Under the pieces are notes generated by a model, which was not told the DNA's origin, made no database searches, and saw only the letters and a list, made by a program, of their open reading frames with translations. A DNA stretch of 64,000 nt. Origin: Halosimplex aquaticum (GTDB lineage Archaea > Halobacteriota > Halobacteria > Halobacteriales > Haloarculaceae). The stretch is from NCBI RefSeq assembly GCF_028747785.1, contig NZ_CP118158.1:4464001-4528000 (forward strand). Reading direction: 5' to 3'. Positions within the stretch are counted from its first letter, which is position 1, and every line of letters starts with the position of its first letter. The translations under genes were made by a program, and so were the position numbers. Below, in pieces: positions 8,322 to 16,338 of the stretch.

Positions 8322-8363
8322 TCGGCGAGCGATTGCCGTCCCGACGCTCGGCGGCGCCGCTCG

Positions 8364-9149
8364 TCACTCCCCCTCGAACTCGGGGTCGCGGCTCGCCACG
8401 AAGGCGCGGACGCCTTCCTCGTGGTCGTCGGTCGACGCCGAGACGATCTGGGCGGCGGCCTCGTTCTCGACGGCCTCGTCGAGCGAGCTCGTGAGCCCCT
8501 GTTCGACGAGGCGTTTGGACTGTTTCAGCGCGACAGTCGGCCCGGTAGCGATGCGGTCGACCGTCCCCGCGACGCGCGCGTCGAACTCGTCGTCGGGGAA
8601 GACGTGGTTGAACAGTCCGACCTCCGCCGCCCGCTCGGCATCGATGAGTTCGCCGGTGAACAGCAGTTCCTTCGCGACGTTCTCGCCGACCACTCGCGGC
8701 AGCAGATGCGAGGCGCCGGAGTCGACGTTCAGGCCGACCTGTCGGAATCCGAAGCTGATAGACGCGGACTCGCTCGCCAGGAGCACGTCGCAGGCGACGG
8801 CGAGGGCACCCCCGGCGCCGTAGGCCGGGCCGTGGATCTTCGCGACCGTGGGCAGGTCGCAGGTCGCGACCGCCCGGACCGCGCCCGCCGTCTCGTCGAC
8901 GATCCGCTGGACGCGCTCGTGGGCGGGCGCCTCGCTCTCCAGCCCGTCGACCATCGCGTCGATGTCGCCCCCGGCGCAGAACGTCGGGCCGTTGCCGGCC
9001 AGGACGACGCAGCGGGCGTCGTCGGGGATCTCCTCCATCGCCGCGATGAGGTCCGTCGCGACGCCGCTGGTCAGCGCGTTGCGCATCTCCGGGTGGTCGA
9101 GCGTCACCGTCGCGACCCCGTCGGTCACGTCGAGTGTGACGTGTTCCAT
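8364..9149 (-). CDS. Enoyl-CoA hydratase/isomerase family protein
   Basis: Crotonase-fold enzyme acting on acyl-CoA thioesters, probably in fatty-acid or related catabolism. The start is taken at ATG 9149 (MEHVTLDV); the frame is open upstream but not protein-like. Oxyanion-hole segments can be seen: NALTSGVATD and GNGPTFCAGGDIDAMV, then GPAYGAGGALAVACD. At the usual first catalytic Glu position the text reads FRQVGLNVDSGASHLLPRVVG, so that Glu looks replaced by Asn/Asp, a deviation that may mean an isomerase or other crotonase activity. The C-terminal helix ends in RDPEFEGE. About 261 residues, normal for the family. Confidence 0.9.
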   Translation of the reverse strand: MEHVTLDVTDGVATVTLDHPEMRNALTSGVATDLIAAMEEIPDDARCVVLAGNGPTFCAGGDIDAMVDGLESEAPAHERVQRIVDETAGAVRAVATCDLPTVAKIHGPAYGAGGALAVACDVLLASESASISFGFRQVGLNVDSGASHLLPRVVGENVAKELLFTGELIDAERAAEVGLFNHVFPDDEFDARVAGTVDRIATGPTVALKQSKRLVEQGLTSSLDEAVENEAAAQIVSASTDDHEEGVRAFVASRDPEFEGE

Positions 9150-9274
9150 GTCGCGAGAGACGGTCGGCCGCCGCTTAAGCGTGGGCCTGGATCGAGACGA
9201 GCGGCGTCGTGGACTGCCGCTATCCCACACCAGTTTGGCGGTAGTTTGAGGGGGATTAACCGGATACCTCCCCT

Positions 9275-10675
9275 GTGAGACTCCACTGGCACCGCCGGGA
9301 CCTCCGGGTCGCCGACAACGCGGGGCTCGCCGCGGCGGCCGAGGGCGGTCCCGTCGTCCCCGTCTTCGTCTTCGACCGCGGCGTGCTCGCCCACGCGGGG
9401 CCGCCGCGCGTCGCGTTCATGCTCGACGCGCTCGACTCGCTCCGGGAGCGCTACCGCGAGCACGGGAGCGACCTTCTGGTCCGCCGCGGCGACCCGCGCG
9501 AAGTCCTCCCCGACCTCGCGGCGGAGTTCGGCGCCGACGCCGTCACCTGGGGGAAAGAGGTCTCGGGACTCGGTCGCGAGCGCGACGCGGCGGTCCGGCG
9601 GGCGCTCGACGACGCCGACGTGGCCCGCCGGAGCGTCCAGGACGCGCTCCTGCACGACCCCGGTTCGATCCGGACGAACCAGGGCGAGGTCTACTCGGTG
9701 TTCACCTACTTCTGGAAGAAGTGGCGCGACCGACCGAAGGAGGACCCCGTGGCCCCTCTCACCTCGGACGACCTCGCAGATGTCGCCGACGACGAACCGC
9801 TCCCCTCGCTCGGCGACCTGGGCTTCGAGGAACCTGAGGCGACGGTTCCGCCGGCCGGGACCAGCGCGGCCCGCGAACTCCTCGCAGCCTTCTGTGCGGA
9901 CGACATCTACGACTACGACGACCGGCGCGACTACCCGGCCGACGAGTGCACGTCGCGGCTCTCCGCCCACCTCAAGTTCGGGACCATCGGAATCCGGGAG
10001 GTCTACGACGCCGTCGCGGAGGCCAAGAGCGCGGTCGCGGGGACCGACTACGACGCCGCCGAGGAGTTCGAGTCGCAACTCGCCTGGCGGGAGTTCTACA
10101 GCCACGTCCTCTGGGACCGTCCGAACGTCGTCACCGAGAACTTCAAGGACTACGAACGGCCCATCGAGTGGAACCGCGACCCCGATGCGCTCCAGGCGTG
10201 GAAGGACGGCGAGACGGGCTATCCCATCGTCGACGCGGGCATGCGCCAGTTGCGGGCGGAAGCCTTCGTGCACAACCGCGTGCGGATGATCGCCGCCTCC
10301 TTCCTGACGAAGGACCTCCTCGTCGACTGGCGCGAGGGGTACGACTGGTACCGGGAGAAACTCGTCGACCACGACACCGCGAACGATGTCGGCGGGTGGC
10401 AGTGGGCCGCCTCCACGGGGACCGACGCCCAGCCCTACTTCCGCGTCTTCAACCCGATGACCCAGGGCGAGCGATACGACCCCAGCGGGGAGTACATTCG
10501 CGAACACGTGCCCGAACTCCGGGACATCCCCGCCGACGCGATCCACGAGTGGGACGAACTCGACCGGGGCCTCCGCGAGATGCTCGCGCCCGACTACCCC
10601 GCTCCGATCGTCGACCACAGCGAGCGTCGCGAGCGCGCCATCGAGATGTTCGAACGGGCCCGCGGAGACGGGTGA
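9275..10675 (+). CDS. phr2: Deoxyribodipyrimidine photolyase
   Basis: Light-driven repair of cyclobutane pyrimidine dimers. The 466-residue protein has an N-terminal photolyase domain (LHWHRRDLRVADN) and a C-terminal FAD-binding domain with the hallmark RAEAFVHNRVRMIAASFLTK, DHDTANDVGGWQWAASTGTDAQPYFRVFNP and GERYDPSGEYIREHVPEL segments. The length and conserved C-terminus fit a class I CPD photolyase rather than a cryptochrome-like paralogue. The start is GTG 9275. Superoxide dismutase lies 200 bp downstream on the same strand. A tandem photolyase-SOD arrangement was described in Halobacterium, so a joint light/oxidative-stress unit is likely. Confidence 0.94.
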   Translation: MRLHWHRRDLRVADNAGLAAAAEGGPVVPVFVFDRGVLAHAGPPRVAFMLDALDSLRERYREHGSDLLVRRGDPREVLPDLAAEFGADAVTWGKEVSGLGRERDAAVRRALDDADVARRSVQDALLHDPGSIRTNQGEVYSVFTYFWKKWRDRPKEDPVAPLTSDDLADVADDEPLPSLGDLGFEEPEATVPPAGTSAARELLAAFCADDIYDYDDRRDYPADECTSRLSAHLKFGTIGIREVYDAVAEAKSAVAGTDYDAAEEFESQLAWREFYSHVLWDRPNVVTENFKDYERPIEWNRDPDALQAWKDGETGYPIVDAGMRQLRAEAFVHNRVRMIAASFLTKDLLVDWREGYDWYREKLVDHDTANDVGGWQWAASTGTDAQPYFRVFNPMTQGERYDPSGEYIREHVPELRDIPADAIHEWDELDRGLREMLAPDYPAPIVDHSERRERAIEMFERARGDG

Positions 10676-10830
10676 GTCCGGAGCGGACCGCGGGGCGCTC
10701 GTCGGCCCAACACCACGAGCGACTGATGGATCGATCCTCACCGCGGCGCGTTCTAGTTCCGGTGTGTTCCCCGGTCGTGGCGGCGGTTCGCGACCGATTG
10801 GCTGTGACTCTCTCGCATCCAGTTCCTCAA

Positions 10831-10838
10831 ACTTTAAC
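10831..10838 (+). promoter_or_regulatory. TATA-like box for the superoxide dismutase gene
   Basis: ACTTTAAC preceded by an A-rich BRE-like stretch, about 41 nt before the SOD start codon. It implies transcription from about 10860 with a short leader, independent of read-through from phr2. Confidence 0.5.
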
Positions 10839-10875
10839 AGGTATCCAGCCGACCTCCGGATCGGAGGGATATCTT

Positions 10876-11487
10876 ATGCCAGAACAATCCGATCCCGAGC
10901 TGCCACCGCTCCCGTACGACTACGACGCCCTCGAGCCGCACATCAGCGAGCAGGTGCTGACGTGGCACCACGACACGCACCATCAGGGCTACGTCAACGG
11001 CCTCGCCTCGGCCGAGGAGACGCTGGCCGACGCGCGCGAGTCGGGCGATTACTCGTCGACCGCGGGCGCGCTGGGCAACGTCACCCACAACGGCTGTGGG
11101 CACTACCTGCACACGCTGTTCTGGGACAACATGTCCCCGAACGGCGGCGGCGAGCCCGACGGCGAGCTGGCCGACCGCATCGAGGAGGACTTCGGCTCGT
11201 ACGAGGGCTGGAAGGGCGAGTTCGAGGCCGCCGCGTCCGCCGCGGGCGGCTGGGCACTGCTGGTCTACGACCCCGTCGCCAAACAACTGCGGAATATCGC
11301 CGTGGACAAGCACGACCAGGGCGCGCTGTGGGGTGCACATCCCGTTCTCGCGCTGGACGTCTGGGAACACTCCTACTACTACGACTACGGCCCCGACCGC
11401 GGCAGCTTCATCGACGCCTTCTTCGAAGTCGTCGACTGGGACGAGGTCGCCGACCAGTACCAGACCGCCGTCGGCCACTTCGAGTAA
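10876..11487 (+). CDS. sod: Superoxide dismutase (Fe/Mn family)
   Basis: Converts superoxide to oxygen and hydrogen peroxide in the cytoplasm. The 203-residue protein starts at ATG 10876 (MPEQSDPELPPLPYDYDALEPH). Metal ligands are visible: His in LTWHHDTHH, His in GHYLHTLFWDNM, and Asp and His in LDVWEHSYYYDYG. The Gly-His pair in NGCGHYLH is the Mn-type pattern, while the usual Mn-SOD Gln of the C-terminal half is replaced by His (DKHDQGALWG), a feature of some archaeal and mycobacterial enzymes. A T6 run follows the stop. Haloarchaeal homologues use Mn. Confidence 0.95.
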   Translation: MPEQSDPELPPLPYDYDALEPHISEQVLTWHHDTHHQGYVNGLASAEETLADARESGDYSSTAGALGNVTHNGCGHYLHTLFWDNMSPNGGGEPDGELADRIEEDFGSYEGWKGEFEAAASAAGGWALLVYDPVAKQLRNIAVDKHDQGALWGAHPVLALDVWEHSYYYDYGPDRGSFIDAFFEVVDWDEVADQYQTAVGHFE

Positions 11488-11512
11488 CGACGAGTCAGTT
11501 CACCTTCGCCGA

Positions 11513-11518
11513 TTTTTT
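11513..11518 (+). terminator. T-run terminator after sod
   Basis: Six T residues 26 nt past the sod stop codon in GC-rich sequence. Archaeal RNA polymerase terminates at such runs without needing a hairpin. Confidence 0.5.
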
Positions 11519-11611
11519 CGCGCCCGACCGAGTAGCCGCGGGTCCGACCACGCGAGCGCACGCCGAGCGTCTTTCGAGGGGTTTAGGCGCGGAGGGGGAG
11601 TATCCGTGTCC

Positions 11612-11908
11612 ATGCCACGACCGAAGTCCGAGTTCGACGACCTGCGCCCGCTGGCGTTCCGCGAGCCCGCGGAGGTGCTCGACGCCGACGAGATGTACAC
11701 CATCTACGAGGTCGGTCGCCTGCTCCAGGGCGTCGACCCCGAGGAGGAACTCGACATCGAGACGGAGAACGTCCTGCTCGACTGGGCCATCCCGTGGATG
11801 ATGACCCACAGCGACGAGTTCGTCTTCGCCGAGCCGGAGGCCGACAACGACCCCGGTTACTACGGGCTCGCGGCGGGCGTCGACGCCTCCGACACCGCCG
11901 AGCAATGA
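11612..11908 (+). CDS. Haloarchaeal conserved protein (DUF5827-like)
   Basis: A 98-residue acidic soluble protein starting MPRPKSEFDDLRPL, with conserved segments YTIYEVGRLLQG and ETENVLLDWAIPWMM and a C-terminal PGYYGLA. From memory it matches a small haloarchaea-only family (DUF5827). No catalytic or binding motif is apparent. The longer open frame upstream is not protein-like, so ATG 11612 is the start. It is followed after 19 bp by the P-loop ATPase gene on the same strand, probably as an operon. Confidence 0.8.
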   Translation: MPRPKSEFDDLRPLAFREPAEVLDADEMYTIYEVGRLLQGVDPEEELDIETENVLLDWAIPWMMTHSDEFVFAEPEADNDPGYYGLAAGVDASDTAEQ

Positions 11909-11927
11909 GGGCGGCGGGAGGCGGTAG

Positions 11928-12731
11928 ATGAGGATACTCGTCGCCGGCGGCGCGCGCGTCGACGCCGGGAAGACGACGTTCTCGACCGGGCTCGTCGCGC
12001 GGACCGACGCGGTCGGGTTCAAGCCGCGCGCCGGCAACGACTACTGGTTCGACCACGACGACGTCCGCACCGCGACGGCCGACGGGCGCCTCTACGGCAA
12101 GGACGCCCGGAAGCTCGCCGCCGCGAGCGCTGGCCCGGTCGAACCCGAGGACGTCAACGCCGTCCACCGGCTCTGGCGACCGTCCGCCGGCGGTGGGACC
12201 GGTATCCTCGGCCGAGACGACCGCGAGTTCCTCGTCGACCGCGTCGGCGACGGCTACGTCGTCAACGGGACCGTGGAACTCCCCGAGGCGGTCCGCGACG
12301 CGCTCCCGCTGGCCGACGCGCCGCGGGTCTCCTCCGTCGGCGAGTTCAACGGTCTCATGGCCGAGCGCCACCTGCCCGCCCAGCGCGGGCTCCTCGCCGA
12401 CGTCGAGACCGCCGAGCGCGCCGTCGTCGAGTCCTACGCCGACGTGGCCCGGCCGTTTCGAGACGTCGACCCCGACGCCGTCGCGGTGGTCGAACCGGGT
12501 CGCGTCCGCGTCTACGACGGCGACCGCTACGCGAAGGGCTGCGCCGTCGCCAGCGGCGGCCCGGACGCCGGTCAACTGGAGGAGCGGGTCGGTGACGTGA
12601 CCGACCTGGTCGACCCGGAAACCGAGGCCCGACTGCCGCCGCTGTCCGCCGACGCCCGGGCGGACCCGAAGTCGGTCGCCGACGCGTACCACCACGCCTA
12701 CGACGCGGTGCTCGCGACGGCGTTCGAGTGA
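11928..12731 (+). CDS. Predicted P-loop ATPase
   Basis: A 267-residue nucleotide-binding protein with an N-terminal Walker A motif, GGARVDAGKTTFSTGL, and a GFKPRAGNDYWFDHDD segment just after it that resembles the dethiobiotin-synthetase/MinD-like P-loop group. An Asp-rich middle region and a conserved VEPGRVRVYDGDRYAKGCAV block follow. The family is present across haloarchaea as an uncharacterised ATPase. There are no membrane segments. It is probably co-transcribed with the small DUF5827-like gene upstream. The substrate and pathway are unknown. Confidence 0.75.
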   Translation: MRILVAGGARVDAGKTTFSTGLVARTDAVGFKPRAGNDYWFDHDDVRTATADGRLYGKDARKLAAASAGPVEPEDVNAVHRLWRPSAGGGTGILGRDDREFLVDRVGDGYVVNGTVELPEAVRDALPLADAPRVSSVGEFNGLMAERHLPAQRGLLADVETAERAVVESYADVARPFRDVDPDAVAVVEPGRVRVYDGDRYAKGCAVASGGPDAGQLEERVGDVTDLVDPETEARLPPLSADARADPKSVADAYHHAYDAVLATAFE

Positions 12732-12811
12732 CCGCGCGCCGGTGTGACCGCACGACCGCGTGATGCCGCCGGTCACCCAACAGCTAACCGCGACGCGTGC
12801 CAAACGATCGC

Positions 12812-13705
12812 ATGAGGAAGACCGTCCTCGTCACCGGCTGTTCGTCCGGAATCGGCCGCGCGACGGCGCGTCGCTTTCTCGCCGGCGGGTGGGAGGTCTT
12901 CGCGACCGCGCGCGACGGGGCGGACGTCCGAGACCTCGCGGCGGCCGGCTGTCGAACCGCCGAACTCGACGTGACCGACCCCGCCGCCGTCGACGACGCC
13001 GTCCGGCGGGTGTTCGACGAATTCGGGCGCCTGGACTGTCTGATCAACAACGCCGGCTACGGGCAGTTCGGTCCGATCGAAGACGTCCCCGGCGACGCCG
13101 TGCGCCGGCAGTTCGAGGTCAACACGTTCGGCCCGCTGCAACTGATCCGGGCGGTCCTCCCGGCCATGCGAGCGCGGGGTCGCGGGACCGTCGTCAACGT
13201 GACCGCGGGCGTCGGCGGGTTGACGCCGCCCGGCCTCGGGATCTACACGGCCTCGAAGTTCGCGCTCGAGTCGGCGACCGACGCCCTCCGCCAGGAGGTC
13301 TCGCACCTGGGCGTCGACGTCGTGACGGTGGAACCGGGCTTCGTCGCGACCGACTTCTACGACCGCGCGCTCGCCGAGATCGAGTCGACGCCGCACACCG
13401 ACGCGTACGAGGACCTCTATCGCGTCCTCGAATCCATCGACGTCGTCGAGCGCGGCGGCCCGGGCATCAACAGCCCCGAGCGCGTCGCGGACGTACTGTT
13501 CGAAGCCGCCGAGGCGCCGAACCCGAAGCCGGTCTACCGGGTCGGCCCGTCGGCGAAACTCGGCACCGCGGCGGGCGCGCTCGTCCGCGGTCGACTCCGG
13601 CACTCGCTCTCTCGGCTCGGCGTCCGCGCGCTCGCGAGCGGGCCGGCCCAGCGCGCGCTCGACCGGCGGCGGCCGGACCGGCCCCGGGGGGTGGTACGGC
13701 GATGA
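12812..13705 (+). CDS. SDR-family oxidoreductase lacking the usual catalytic Ser
   Basis: A 297-residue short-chain dehydrogenase/reductase. The NAD(P)-binding motif TGCSSGIGRA, the NNAGYG motif and the catalytic pair YTASK are present. The position 13 residues before the catalytic Tyr, normally Ser, is Ala, with Thr just before it (VVNVTAGVGG). Activity may be altered. The start is placed at ATG 12812 (MRKTVLVTG); a GTG five codons earlier is possible. The C-terminus is long and Arg-rich, perhaps membrane- or nucleic-acid-facing. The stop overlaps the hydrolase start (ATGA), so the two are translationally coupled. The substrate is unknown. Confidence 0.88.
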   Translation: MRKTVLVTGCSSGIGRATARRFLAGGWEVFATARDGADVRDLAAAGCRTAELDVTDPAAVDDAVRRVFDEFGRLDCLINNAGYGQFGPIEDVPGDAVRRQFEVNTFGPLQLIRAVLPAMRARGRGTVVNVTAGVGGLTPPGLGIYTASKFALESATDALRQEVSHLGVDVVTVEPGFVATDFYDRALAEIESTPHTDAYEDLYRVLESIDVVERGGPGINSPERVADVLFEAAEAPNPKPVYRVGPSAKLGTAAGALVRGRLRHSLSRLGVRALASGPAQRALDRRRPDRPRGVVRR

Positions 13706-14622
13706 CTGCGACGGACGCCAGCGACGGCCGCCTGCGCGGCGCCGCGACGCCGGACTGGCTCGACCGGTCGCGGTACCCCTTCGAGCCCGACCGACTCTCG
13801 CTCCCGGCGGGCGAGATCAGCTACGTCGACGAGGGAGAGGGGCCGACGCTGCTGTTCGTCCACGGCAATCCGACGTGGTCGTTCCTCTACCGGCACCTGA
13901 TCTCGGGGCTGTCCGACGAGTACCGCTGCGTCGCGCCCGACCTCCCGGGGTTCGGGCTGTCGGACGACCCAGCGGCGTTTTCGTATCGGCCGCCGGCGCT
14001 GGCACGGACGCTCCGGCGGTTCGTCGACCGCCTCTCGCTGCGGGACTGCGCGCTCGTCCTCCACGACTGGGGCGGCCCGCTCGGGATGGACTTCGCGACG
14101 CGCCGCCCCGAGGAGGTCACCGGTGTCGTCGCGATGAACACGTGGTGCTGGCCGCGCGAGCGGGCGTTCGACCGGCTCAGCAGCGCGGTCACGCACACCC
14201 GCCTCGCCCGCTGGCTCTACCTCCGCCACAACGTCTTCGCGCGGGCGGCCGTCGCGCCGCTCGTTTTCTCTGCGGCGGTGAGCGGCCGGTTCGACCTCGC
14301 TGCCGCGCGGTACCGCCACTACGCGGCACCGCTTGCCGATCCCGAATCCCGACGGGCAACGTGGGTCCTCTCGGGGGCCGTCGGTCGCGCCCGGGCGTGG
14401 CTGTCGCGGATCTGGCGGCGCCGGCACGCGCTCGGCGAGACGCCGATCAGGCTGGTGTGGGGCGGCCGCGACCCGATACACGGGTCGTTCGTCCGCCGCT
14501 GGCGAACCGGGTTCGAGCGGACGGACGCGACGGTCCTCGACGGCGTCGGCCACTTCGTCCCGGAGGAACTGGGAACGGCGCTCGTCGAACCGGTCCGGCG
14601 GTTCGCGGGGGTGGGACGATGA
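13702..14622 (+). CDS. Haloalkane-dehalogenase-like alpha/beta hydrolase
   Basis: A 306-residue alpha/beta-fold hydrolase with the haloalkane dehalogenase signature: HGNPTWSFLYR (oxyanion-hole strand), an Asp rather than Ser nucleophile directly followed by Trp (VLHDWGGPLGMDF), an acid in VWGGRDPI and the catalytic His in GVGHFVPEE. In characterised family members the Asp attacks the carbon-halogen bond, and the adjacent Trp with the HGNP Asn holds the leaving halide. The lid region (about 150-230) is rich in Arg and aromatics. The substrate is not proven, since luciferase- and epoxide-hydrolase-like relatives share the fold. It is coupled to the upstream SDR and the downstream membrane protein. 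Confidence 0.85.
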   Translation: MTATDASDGRLRGAATPDWLDRSRYPFEPDRLSLPAGEISYVDEGEGPTLLFVHGNPTWSFLYRHLISGLSDEYRCVAPDLPGFGLSDDPAAFSYRPPALARTLRRFVDRLSLRDCALVLHDWGGPLGMDFATRRPEEVTGVVAMNTWCWPRERAFDRLSSAVTHTRLARWLYLRHNVFARAAVAPLVFSAAVSGRFDLAAARYRHYAAPLADPESRRATWVLSGAVGRARAWLSRIWRRRHALGETPIRLVWGGRDPIHGSFVRRWRTGFERTDATVLDGVGHFVPEELGTALVEPVRRFAGVGR

Positions 14623-14918
14623 TCCGCTACCTCCTCGCGTGGGTCCACCGGACCGACTGGCTGTGGCTGATAATCGGCGGGTTCTACCTGCTCGCGTACC
14701 TGTTCTGGTACCAGGAGGCGCTGGCAGAACTCCCGGGGAGCCTCCGAAATCCGCCCGGCGACTACCCGCCCCACTGGCCGCTCGACTTCGCGGTGACCGG
14801 CCTCGTGGGGGCGGTCCTGACCTACCTCGGCTTCCGACGGGCGGCGGACCTGGCGACCGGTCGCCGCGAGCGGCGGACCCGATGGACGTATCGGTCGACC
14901 GAGGAGTCGATGCGGTGA
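14619..14918 (+). CDS. Small two-helix membrane protein
   Basis: A 99-residue protein whose ATG overlaps the hydrolase stop (ATGA). It has two predicted membrane helices (WLWLIIGGFYLLAYLFWY, and a second around LDFAVTGLVGAVLTYLGF) joined by a Pro-rich loop with PPGDYPPHWP, and an Arg-rich cytoplasmic tail. I recognise no family. The strict coupling to the SDR and dehalogenase-like genes suggests it works with them, perhaps as a membrane anchor or transport aid, but this is only context. Confidence 0.7.
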   Translation: MIRYLLAWVHRTDWLWLIIGGFYLLAYLFWYQEALAELPGSLRNPPGDYPPHWPLDFAVTGLVGAVLTYLGFRRAADLATGRRERRTRWTYRSTEESMR

Positions 14919-14974
14919 CCGGTCGGGAGCGCGACCGGCGGTCGACCTAACTGCGTACGTCCCCAATCGACCGC

Positions 14975-15550
14975 GTGGTCAACGCGTTCTGGCTGGACCG
15001 GGACCTCCGGCAAGCAGCGGCCTGGCTCGTCGACAGGCACGTGACAAGCAGCGTCTTCGAGTGCTCGATGGTGCTGACGACGGCCGTCCAGTTGCGCGGC
15101 CACGAGGACGACCTGTCGTTCACGCACGCCGACAACCCGCTGACGCAGTGGGCCGCCGACTCGTTCGAGAACTGGCAGTACCTGCGGGCGTACACCGACG
15201 CCGCCCACGAGGAGTGGCGCTACCGCTGGGACCACACGCCGGAGGAGTCACACGGCTCGTGGGAGCAGGTCGCCGGCCTCGACCTCGAAGCGGTCAGGGA
15301 ACTCGACTGGCCCTCGACTGACCTGTCCGACCCGCCGCAACTCACCGGCGAGTGGGCGGCCGACGACTACGTCGACGCCTATCGCTACTACTACGCGAAC
15401 GACAAGCGGCACCTCTTCTCGTGGGCGAGAGACCGCACCGAACCGCCGTGGATCGACGAGTACACCGTCGAAGACCCTGGCGACGCGGACGACGCTGGCG
15501 GCGCGAACGACGCTGGCGACGCGAACGAAGCGGACGACAGGTCGGAGTGA
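14975..15550 (+). CDS. Conserved protein with a phage-type N-terminal motif
   Basis: A 191-residue soluble acidic protein. Its N-terminus (MVNAFWLDRDLRQAAAWLVDRHV) resembles a family of small proteins, common in phages and scattered in prokaryotes, that begin with a similar LD-x4-AA-x5-DKHV pattern and have no established function. Trp/Tyr-rich segments follow (ENWQYLRAYTDAAHEEWRYRW and YVDAYRYYYANDKRHLFSWA). The tail contains an 18-bp tandem duplication coding for Asp/Ala/Gly. The start is GTG 14975. I would not assign a reaction. Confidence 0.7.
   Translation: MVNAFWLDRDLRQAAAWLVDRHVTSSVFECSMVLTTAVQLRGHEDDLSFTHADNPLTQWAADSFENWQYLRAYTDAAHEEWRYRWDHTPEESHGSWEQVAGLDLEAVRELDWPSTDLSDPPQLTGEWAADDYVDAYRYYYANDKRHLFSWARDRTEPPWIDEYTVEDPGDADDAGGANDAGDANEADDRSE
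15491..15526 (+). repeat. 18-bp tandem repeat in the 3' end of the 14975 gene
   Basis: Two copies of GACGCTGGCGRCGCGAAC (one base different) that encode an acidic DAGGAN/DAGDAN repeat. It is probably a slippage product and lengthens the disordered acidic tail. Confidence 0.75.
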
Positions 15551-15577
15551 CTGGAGAGCCCGGTTTCTGTCGCGAGT

Positions 15578-16153
15578 TCAGAACTGCGCCGCCCGGAGCG
15601 CGGTTTCGATGTGCTCGTACGGGTTCCCGGTGACGCTCTGTCCGTGGCCGGTGTGCATCTCCGCGAGGCTCGGCGAGACGGTGTCGAGGACGTACTCGAT
15701 GCTGTCGATCAGGACGCCGCGGTCGCCCTCGGCGAGGTCCGTTCGACCGAAGCTCCCGTTGGCGAACACGAGGTCGCCCGCGAAGAGGATCTGGGGGTCG
15801 GCGGCGTAGAAACAGAGGTGGTCGTCCTTGTGACCGGGGGTGTGAAGCGCCTCGTAGGTGTGGTCGCCGAGCAGGACTTCCTCGCCGTCTGCGACGGCGT
15901 GGTCGACGAGTTCGTGGTCGGGGTCGAACCCCCAGACGTCGCAGTCGAAGGCGTCGGCGAGGGCCGCGGTGTTGCCGACGTGGTCGGGGTGGGTGTGGGT
16001 CAGGACGACCGCGTCGAGCGCGGCGTCGCGCTCGCGGATTTCGGCGACCGCGTCGAACTCGCTGCCGGCGTCGACCAGGACGGTTCGGTCGCCGGTGACG
16101 AGGAAGGCGTTGCTCGTGAAGACCTGCTGTCCCTCGGCGACGTTGGCGATCAT
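15578..16153 (-). CDS. MBL-fold metallo-hydrolase
   Basis: A 191-residue metallo-beta-lactamase-fold hydrolase. Zinc-binding motifs are complete: THTHPDHVG, His in ALHTPGHKDDHL, Asp in LFAGDLVF and a final His in MHTGHGQSV. The size and motif order fit the glyoxalase II-like group, but glyoxalase II activity cannot be claimed from sequence. There is no signal peptide. It starts at ATG 16153 and is convergent with the 14975 gene (27 bp between stops). Confidence 0.9.
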   Translation of the reverse strand: MIANVAEGQQVFTSNAFLVTGDRTVLVDAGSEFDAVAEIRERDAALDAVVLTHTHPDHVGNTAALADAFDCDVWGFDPDHELVDHAVADGEEVLLGDHTYEALHTPGHKDDHLCFYAADPQILFAGDLVFANGSFGRTDLAEGDRGVLIDSIEYVLDTVSPSLAEMHTGHGQSVTGNPYEHIETALRAAQF

Positions 16154-16338
16154 GCGTCCCGGTTGGCCCGGCCGTCGTTAGAGCGTGTCGCTTCGGCGCG
16201 GTCGAATCGATCCGGGCCCGCGTCGAGGCCCGTCGAGCGGGGTCGCGGAGCCGGCCGCGGGACCGAGAGTCAGACCGCGTATCCGCCGAAAACCCGACGC
16301 TCTCTGCCATCTGGGCCGGGGCGGGTACCCACAGGGCT

